This document shows, one piece after another, positions 57,472 to 64,000 of a stretch of DNA of 64,000 bases. This DNA comes from Euborellia annulipes (Eukaryota; Arthropoda; Insecta; Dermaptera; Anisolabididae). Within the stretch, counting starts at the first letter, position 1. Each line of letters begins with the position of its first letter. Where the stretch lies: assembly GCA_023213315.1 (NCBI GenBank), contig JAKCPI010025286.1:1-64000 (forward strand), read 5' to 3'. The translations under genes and the position numbers were made by a program. The notes under the pieces were generated by a model. It saw nothing but the letters and a program-made list of their open reading frames with translations, ran no database searches and had not been told where the DNA came from.

Positions 57472-58277
57472 AGGGGGGGCCGAAAAAACTCATTTTTTAT
57501 TTCCGAAGTTGTAATAGCGCAGAAAAGTTGCGAATTATACAGTATAGACAAAAAAAGAAAAAAAAAATCAAAATCGGTTGACATCTTCCGGTCGTGCATA
57601 GGCCCTAAAGTTTGACAAAATATGAAAAAAACTTCTTTTTACTTTTTTGCGATTATTTTTTTTTATTTGATGTTTTCGAGATGTAATAGTTTGTAACATC
57701 TTCAAAAAGAGCCTAAAAACATGTTTTAATTTGGTTTAGATCATTTGATACCTTCCGGTTGAGCATAAGCCCCGGGATTTGCCAAAATAATGAAAAAGTT
57801 ATATTTTTACGTGTTTTTTTATATCTTAAATATACTTTTTTTTTTTTAACTTAAGGCAGTCCTTCTGTTCTTTGTATGTCTGTCTCTTCCTTCCTCTTTT
57901 CAACAGGCGTCAGACCGTGCGACGGGTCCGTCTGTTCTATTTCTTCCGGTCGCAAAAACGCGTGATAGGTTTGGAGGGAAGAAGTGAGGGCCGCCGACCC
58001 CGCATCACGGAAATAAGGCGAGGACTGAAGAATTTAGAGTAATTTTCTTTTTAAACAAAAGTACATTGTGTTTCATTATGGCGTGAATTCAAAAATCAAA
58101 AAAATAATCGCAAAAATGAAGTTTTTTTTTTATATTTTGTCAAACTTTAGGGCCTATGGGCGACCGGAAGATGTCAACCGATATTTTTTTTTCCTTTTTT
58201 TTTGTCTATATAATTCTCAACTTTCCGCGCTTTTACAACTTCGAAATAAGAAAATTAGTTTTTTCGGCCGAAACCCT
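57472..58277. mobile_element. 0.8-kb foldback with GC-rich centre
   Basis: Arms 57472-57665 and 58090-58277 are inverted (GGGGCCGAAAAAACTC; TTGACATCTTCCGGTCG; TAGGCCCTAAAGTTTGAC). A third, diverged direct copy of the arm motif lies at 57733-57812 (GATACCTTCCGGTTGAGCAT). The centre (57900-58025) is GC-rich and unique here. Confidence 0.65.
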
Positions 58278-59667
58278 TATATATACCTATATATAATAAA
58301 AAAAATATTTCAAGCTTTGTGGGACTAATTAAACAGGCGCGGGTTCTATTGAGTCGGAACTGTAAAATATTTAGCACTTTCAAAAGAAAGGATAAGTAGT
58401 TTAACCCCAGCCCAGCAACTTAGGATCGATGAAGAATCGGCCCTAATAGATCAGTCCTTCATGAACTTTATCTAATAATATAAATTATTGGTAATTTTAA
58501 AACTATTTTTATCCAAATCCGCTTGCAAATTAATCAGGTAATTTATCGTCACGATTCAGAAAGATAAAATTCTTGAAATATTTTATATTTTATTTTTGAG
58601 AAATAAATAAACCAATGTTAATACTCTTATAAGATGTTAAAATAGTTTCAATATTATTTGGTGAATATTTCTCCAATCACTGCTAATATTCGATACTAAT
58701 TTATTACGACGTATATCCCAAAAATTTTCATTTACACTAGCACTCAGGATATATTAAAAATATGTTTTTATTTTGTCTTTGAAGACTAAAATTTGATATA
58801 AATTTATAAGACTCAACAACAACGTTATGGTTATTCAATATATAAAAAAATCTTTGATAATAAAAATAAATAGATTTGATTCTTCCGCAGAGAATAAAGT
58901 ATAGTAAACAAATTTTATATTCTTAAAAAAAATTCAATTCATTCTGGAAGAAGTTTTTTTACGTTCAAAAATGGTTGAAAATACCCTGTAATCTAATAGG
59001 AATTTTTTAGATGATACTTATTTAATATAAAACATGTAAAATTATAAGCTTTCATTTTGGCTTTTTTATTTTATTTAAGTAAATACATATCCTAAGGTGT
59101 TTAATCTAATATTTTTCGTTGTGACTTTTAGTCATGACACCCAGCAGTCTTATAAATACTGTTCTTTAATCCTAATCTAGATTCTAATAATTTGACGACT
59201 AATCAATGGTATATATATGTTAGTCAACACAATGAAAGCGATTTGTTGTTAAAAATCAAATGAAAGACAGTATTCTTAAAATTTAATTATAATAAAAACA
59301 GATTTGAAATATTGCATCATAGATCAAATTATCACAAAAGAATTATGAGAAGTACCAAAGTTGAGAAAAGTATTGAGCCAGGATGGGAACCTTGGACATC
59401 GTTTCATTTGCATATAAAGTAATTTTTTTCTAAGTCTTTTTCAAAAAGCAGTGTAATTGAGCCAGACCTATCTATATCTTGTTCGATCGTTTAAAAATCA
59501 GCTGGCCCTTGGATAAGCGACTTAAACTTGTAATAAAGAAATTCCCTTCAGGACTAAATATCTTATTTAATATAAAAAGAAATTAGTATAAGGGCTGGTG
59601 GAATTTGTATCAGGAATGAAAGTTGGAAGAAAAATGCAGCCAGAATTTTTTCTTTAAAAATATATTT

Positions 59668-59718
59668 CAACAGCTGACGTTTCGGCTTTGGTCAAAGCCA
59701 TCCTCAGAGCTGCTGTTG
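59668..59718 (-). ncRNA. Hammerhead ribozyme, left arm
   Basis: Minus strand: stem I CAAC/GTTG plus AGCT/AGCT, CTGAGGA (59701-59707), stem II GGCTTT-GACC-AAAGCC (six perfect pairs), GAAACGTC (59676-59683). All elements intact. Confidence 0.8.
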
Positions 59719-59753
59719 GTCTTCATATACATATATGCATACATATACATATA

Positions 59754-59804
59754 CAACAGCAGCTCTGAGGATGTCTTTGACCAAAGCCGAAACGTCAGGT
59801 GTTG
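59754..59804 (+). ncRNA. Hammerhead ribozyme, right arm
   Basis: CTGAGGA (59765-59771), stem II GTCTTT-GACC-AAAGCC (one pair lost), GAAACGTC (59789-59796), outer stem I CAAC/GTTG. Confidence 0.7.
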
Positions 59805-59933
59805 AAATATATTTTTAAAGAAAAAATTCTGGCTGCATTTTTCTTTCAACTTTCATTCCTGATATAAAAAGAAATAAAATATTTGTTTTATTTTCCTTTT
59901 GAATCTATTAAAATGGTGAGATGTGGTATAGAG

Positions 59934-60314
59934 CATGGCTTCCTAGACTTTTTTTTGGAACCCTAGACATTATCTCATGGCCCCCTAATATATATATATA
60001 TATATATATTAAGGTCTTTTTCAGCATCTAAGGCCATTTAGACCCCATCACTATTTATTTCAAATGATTTGTAGTCAACTCAAATGAAATAAATTTTTTT
60101 CGCTTGGGACGGGAAGCGAACCCGGGACTCCGGTGCGAGAAGCTAATATCAGACCAAATTTGAAATACTCACAATTATATTTTCTAAATTTTATAATTAT
60201 AATGCAAGTATTTAAGAATAATAATTTATTTGTTACATTTGCATCTCTTCGCGGCCCCCCTGCTGGTAATCTATGGCCCCCAGGGGGCCGCGGCCCTCTA
60301 TTTAAGAAGCACTG
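59934..60314. mobile_element. hAT-type element with 8-bp duplication
   Basis: CATGGCTTCCTAGACTT...TTTAAGAAGCACTG, flanked by the perfect 8-bp duplication GTATAGAG (59926-59933 and 60315-60322). It contains a tRNA-like SINE piece (about 60014-60150) with minus-strand B box GGGTTCGCTTCCC and a tail AAGGTCTTTTTCAGCATCT. Confidence 0.75.
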
Positions 60315-61062
60315 GTATAGAGGACCATAGCTAGGGGGAAGGGGTTGAGTAAAGAGTTGTGGATGTCTTTAATACCCCGGAGGATAAATATTGGGAGATA
60401 GTATTTAAATTTTAATTGCTGTTAGTTGTTATAAACAAAGACAGACAGAGCATTTTGTGGGCCCCATTTAGAAGGTTCCAAAACGAGTATTTCCATCAAG
60501 ATCTCGATATTGAATATTTGATAATATTTTATTCATTTAAGAGAGAGAGGTGAGGATTATCTCGTATCATCCGAAACCTCAACTTGAAAAAGTTTTCTGG
60601 CCACACCAGCTAATTTTTATTTTTAAGAGGATTTCTACCTTACAAGGCTAAGTCACTTAATCAACGGCCAGCTACTTGACCATGAATAAAGAAACCAGCT
60701 ATTAGTGTATACAAAAAAGGACGCAAGTCAAAAATTAATTTTTTATATATTTAATAAGCTTATATAAAAAGAAATAAATATTTTTATATATATATCATAT
60801 ATATAGACGTCTATTTTATATTTTCTTATATCCTTTGGCTAAAAATTATAAATTTCTAATATCAGTTTAGTGTAACTTATATAAAAATATTCTTGAAAAA
60901 TTAAAAAAAGATTTTCTATTATTTAAATGAGTAAATAAAAATATTTTTTGAATTTTTGTAATTAAAAAAAAAAAAAAAATAGTATAAAATATTAGTATAC
61001 CACTTAAAAAGAGAGCTTGCTTTTTGTCGAGAGAGAAGTTTGAGAAAAATATTTTTAAACGT

Positions 61063-63671
61063 TTAATGACTGCTGCTATCACTGCCTCCGCCAGCACGGG
61101 AGAGTCTCTCAGGATGGGTGTAGGCAAGTTGCGAGAAATCGCGGACCACGTCGTGGAAGGTGTCATCGCCTGTTGATCCTTGCTCGGAGGCGCGAATTTG
61201 ATCGTTCAATTCAGAGAGGCGTAGTCTAAAAGAAAATCATTTTCTTTTAGAGTAAAAGCTTTTGTTTCTATTATATAAGCAGGGTGATCTCCTTGAGGAT
61301 TTTTAATTAAAATAACTCGAAAACAAAGTTCGATACAAGAATTAAGCAAAAGGGATTTTTATTTTTAAAGAAAAAATAAAATCTGGTGTGAATGGTCACA
61401 CAGCAGACAACTTTCTCTTACCTTCGGTAAACCAAAGTTGTGCTTGTCACACCAGATTTTTTTGTGTTGAGATATATTTAGTTTCCGCCGATATATTAGA
61501 ATTAGGGTAAAATTTAAAAACATGGAAAATATTTATATTTTGTTACCATGGCAACCATTTCTCCTATTTTTTCTATGAAGTTCAAGAGTAAAGTGTGCTT
61601 CAAAACAATTTTGAGAACAAAGTGAGAATATACATTTTAAAGGATCTAAAAAGTAATTGATTTTTGAATTTTAATCAAAATCTTTATAGCAAATTTTGAG
61701 AAAATCGAAAAAAACTGAAAAAGTGCATCAGTAAAGTACCAGTACTTTTTGGCCGATTGTGTTTAAAAGCTTCGTGTCACGCACCAAGGGGGTGCCTAAT
61801 TTAAATATAAAATTTCAACCTCGTAGCCCAAATTCTTCATGCTTAAAATTGAACACACAGACAGACAGACAGACCTTGTCGCGAAAACCACTTTTTTGGA
61901 TTCAGGGGACCTCAAAACGTGTATATCGGTCAAAATCTCGACATCGAATTTTTGGCATGAATCCAATACTTTCTCTCTCTATATATTAACATATATAGAG
62001 GTAAGCAGGGCGTAACCAGCCTTTGAGGGCGGGGGGGCGAAGCTCAACTAGGGCGCCGATTTTCAGGGGGCTCCGCCCCCTGGACCCCTTGCTCGCCTTC
62101 GGCGACAATTGCCCGCCTTCGGCGGGCAAATTTCTTGCATCCAGTAATTTTCTCAGCGAATTTGTTTATATTTACATGTTTTTTAATGACACCTGTATGA
62201 TTTTGTTTTGATTTTTCTTTGCTTTTACGAAAATGTCGTTTTCTTCTGTGATTATTTCAAAAACTATTCAGTTTTCGGAAAAATATCAAAGAATAAAAAC
62301 TTTTTAAAATAGAATATTTTATTTCGACGGGCATGCAAATGAAATTTTATTTAAAAATTGCTAGACATTCGTTCATTCATTCACTAAATCTCGGGCGGGA
62401 ATGGGCGGGTTTGAAAAATTCCGGGCGGGCTCGGGCGGGCCTGAAGAATGGTAAAAGCCCTTTCATTTTGAGAAAATCGAAAAAAACTGAAAACTACATC
62501 AGTAAAATACTAGTACTTTTTGGCCGATTTTGATTAAAAGCTTATTTTCAGGGTCCCGGGGGGTGTTTAACTTAAATATAACATTTCAGTCTCATAGCTC
62601 AATTTCTTCATGCTTAAAAAAGTTTTGAATTTCAAAAAATTAAATATTAAGGCTTATACGAATCCTGAGTAAATCTCCACAGCCATAAAACATCAAATTA
62701 AGGCTTATAGGTCTATATTTCAAAATAAAAAAAATTTTAATTATCGCCTCTATATACGTTATTTATTATTTTTGGAATTAAATTCATTTAAAATAGTAGA
62801 ATTCAAGTTGTAATATAATTTTAAAAGAAATCAATCAATTTTTTAAGACAATCGATGAAAAGAATATGATAAAATCACATTCGCTGGGCTATATCTTAGA
62901 GGCCGTAGGGCGCCTATGCCGGTTTCGGGGGCGCCAAGGGCTCGATGCGCTGGGGCGGGGGGCTCGCGCCCCCCTCGCCCCCCCTGGTTACGCCACTGGA
63001 GGTAAGAGAAAGTAATACGTACAGGTTCTTTAGTCACAGTACAGAATTCAAGAATACATAACATGCTACTTCTTTCGGAAACTCCTTTTACATTTCAACT
63101 GACTGAAAGAATGATAGATCTAGGATTCAAAACACTACAACTGCAGCTTTGTAACTAATTTCGAAACTTCTGTATCTAATTTTTATTTCTTACAAAATTA
63201 ACAAACATTTTATTTCATTGTTGTATCGATCTATGGTTTCGCGTTAATTATTTTAAAATCAGCGAGAATCACCCTGTATTAATACAAAAAATTCCATACA
63301 GAGTAACAATATCAGCATTAACTTGGCGAACAGCAATTGCTAAAGGTCCTATTCCTTCATTATCTTTGATATGTTGGTCTGCTTTGTGTTTGAGAAGTAA
63401 CGCTGCTTGAGCAGTATGACCTAGAAAAATAAATTATAGGTATAGGAATGCCTACATTAATTTCCTATTTTTTTTTTAAATTTTAATTTATAAATATGCC
63501 TTATTAATTGTTTATATATGAATTAATTTTTTCCAGGGGTGTAACATTTCTACTTTTCACAACCTACTTACCAAGCTCCGTAGCAAGATAGAGAGGCGTT
63601 TTCCCTTCTTTATCCTGGTAATTGATCTTCGCTCCATTTAATATAAGGTATTCACACGCCATCACAGATCC
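61063..63671 (-). CDS. ACAP-type Arf GAP, C-terminal exons (5' end outside window)
   Basis: Three minus-strand exons, 63572-63671, 63300-63420 and 61063-61225, join in phase (1, 2) and end at TAA (61063-61065). The product reads GSVMACEYLILNGAKINYQD, then GHTAQAALLLKHKADQHIKD, NADIVTLLRLSELNDQIRAS and DTFHDVVRDFSQLAYTHPER. These are the last ankyrin repeats and C-terminal tail of ACAP/centaurin-beta proteins (ADIVTLLRLA...; RDFSQMA in ACAP2), which have BAR, PH, ArfGAP and ankyrin modules and inactivate Arf6 at endosomal and plasma membranes. The catalytic ArfGAP domain lies off the right edge. It ends in a Gly/Ser-rich stretch (RAGGGSDSSSH). The intron 61226-63299 contains an R1 element with a nested hAT element. 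Confidence 0.9.
61378..63015 (+). mobile_element. R1 element split by a hAT-type insertion
   Basis: Starts ATCTGGTGTGAATGGTCAC with its 5' hairpin partner CACACCAGATTTTTTTGTG, the full R1 body, and a 3' hairpin TTTCTCTCTATATATTAAC...GAGGTAAG that resumes after 62998 as GAGGTAAGAGAAAGTAATA. Confidence 0.8.
62006..62998. mobile_element. hAT-type element nested in the R1 3' hairpin
   Basis: CAGGGCGTAACCAG...CTGGTTACGCCACTG, with a perfect 8-bp duplication GAGGTAAG (61998-62005 and 62999-63006). The interior has a GC-rich palindromic patch (62070-62130) and a fragment of another R1 copy (about 62460-62610). No transposase. Confidence 0.85.
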
Positions 63672-63849
63672 CTAAAATGTTTAAAAAATTAGTTTTATAA
63701 GAACTTATATAAGATTTTATTTTAAGCTTATTTAATTTAAATAATAATAAAGATGATTTAGAGGACTATGGTTTGTTTATTACAGAACTAAAAATAAAAA
63801 ATTCAAATGAACTGAGGCAAGGGCGTACCCAGGATCAAATGTAGAGGGA

Positions 63850-63897
63850 GGCAGATCATGGCCGTCCAGGGGGGGGGGCAGATCATGGCCGTCCAGA
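63850..63897. repeat. Short tandem duplication
   Basis: GGCAGATCATGGCCGTCCAG occurs twice in a row, separated by a G run, in the ACAP intron at the right edge. Confidence 0.6.
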
Positions 63898-64000
63898 TTG
63901 TGACATAGCATTTTCATATATAAATATATATATATATATAGGGGAAAAGCCTTCGAATTAAAGGCATATTGCCCTACCTAATTTTGTTTCATTTCATCAT

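Larger units (their letters stand above)
59634..59846. mobile_element. Hammerhead foldback element
   Basis: Ends AAAAATGCAGCCAGAATTTT and complement. Two hammerheads face outward around a 50-nt centre that contains ATATACATATATGCATAC. Between the zinc-finger and ACAP genes. Confidence 0.8.

Noticed and set aside
1..64000. CRISPR array, bacterial operon or phage content
   Set aside because: No regularly spaced direct repeats and no prokaryotic gene organisation; all genes are intron-containing animal genes.

Overview
This is an AT-rich animal nuclear window, almost certainly arthropod. It has short exons split by GT-AG introns, animal gene families, a ZAD-type C2H2 zinc-finger gene (an architecture expanded in arthropods) and a very heavy load of small DNA transposons, SINEs and foldback elements. 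A crustacean such as a copepod is my guess; nothing in the sequence proves the species.

Genes, left to right. (1) 55-2035, +: the last four exons of an unrecognised protein. (2) 7150-18068, +: a complete ten-exon FBXL20/FBXL2-type F-box LRR gene, 436 residues, ending in a CAAX prenylation box. (3) 23536-38232, +: a complete 15-exon PANK4 gene (pseudo-pantothenate kinase fused to a DUF89 phosphatase). It carries an apparent one-base deletion in exon 2. (4) 44186-51394, -: a ZAD plus nine-finger C2H2 protein. (5) 61063-63671, -: the last three exons of an ACAP/centaurin-beta ArfGAP gene (ankyrin repeats and C-terminal tail). A promoter-like block (CRE, GC box, two CCAAT boxes) lies at 5007-5081. 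The genes do not form one pathway: ubiquitin-ligase adaptor, CoA-related phosphatase, transcription factor and Arf6 GAP are ordinary neighbours.

Mobile DNA fills introns and intergenic space. The most interesting class is a dispersed set of type I hammerhead ribozymes (core CTGANGA, stem II, GAAAC). Most sit as divergent pairs in the two arms of long foldbacks, at about 12.4-12.9, 17.3-17.6, 19.6-20.0, 31.2-31.5, 47.9-48.4 and 59.6-59.8 kb, with single or half-decayed copies at 4.2, 9.6, 13.4, 45.9, 46.05 and 50.25 kb. Several foldbacks share outer ends reading GCAGCCA / TGGCTGC. Hammerheads of this kind are known from Penelope-like retroelements, but no reverse transcriptase is visible beside these copies.

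Other families: an element I call R1 (5' hairpin with AATCTGGTGTGAC, 3' hairpin with TTTCTCT/AGAGAAA); hAT-type elements with 8-bp target duplications (46126, 47785, 52538, 52758, 53411, 59934, 62006); a TA-flanked MITE (CAGTGAGGGACAATATTAAG) in four copies; two TTAA-flanked elements (8280, 36887); tRNA-derived SINEs (family A at 16101, 39029, 53051; family B at 15807 and 29565); and two 3' ends of one LINE (2201, 42085). Many are nested, most clearly at 52.5-55.6 kb, where four insertions interrupt one R1 copy.

Stretches not listed as features (for example 18.7-19.6, 20.0-21.5, 22.0-22.7, 32.2-33.8, 39.8-41.2, 55.6-57.1 and 58.3-59.6 kb) are AT-rich, with TA or poly-A/T microsatellites, and I see no gene in them.
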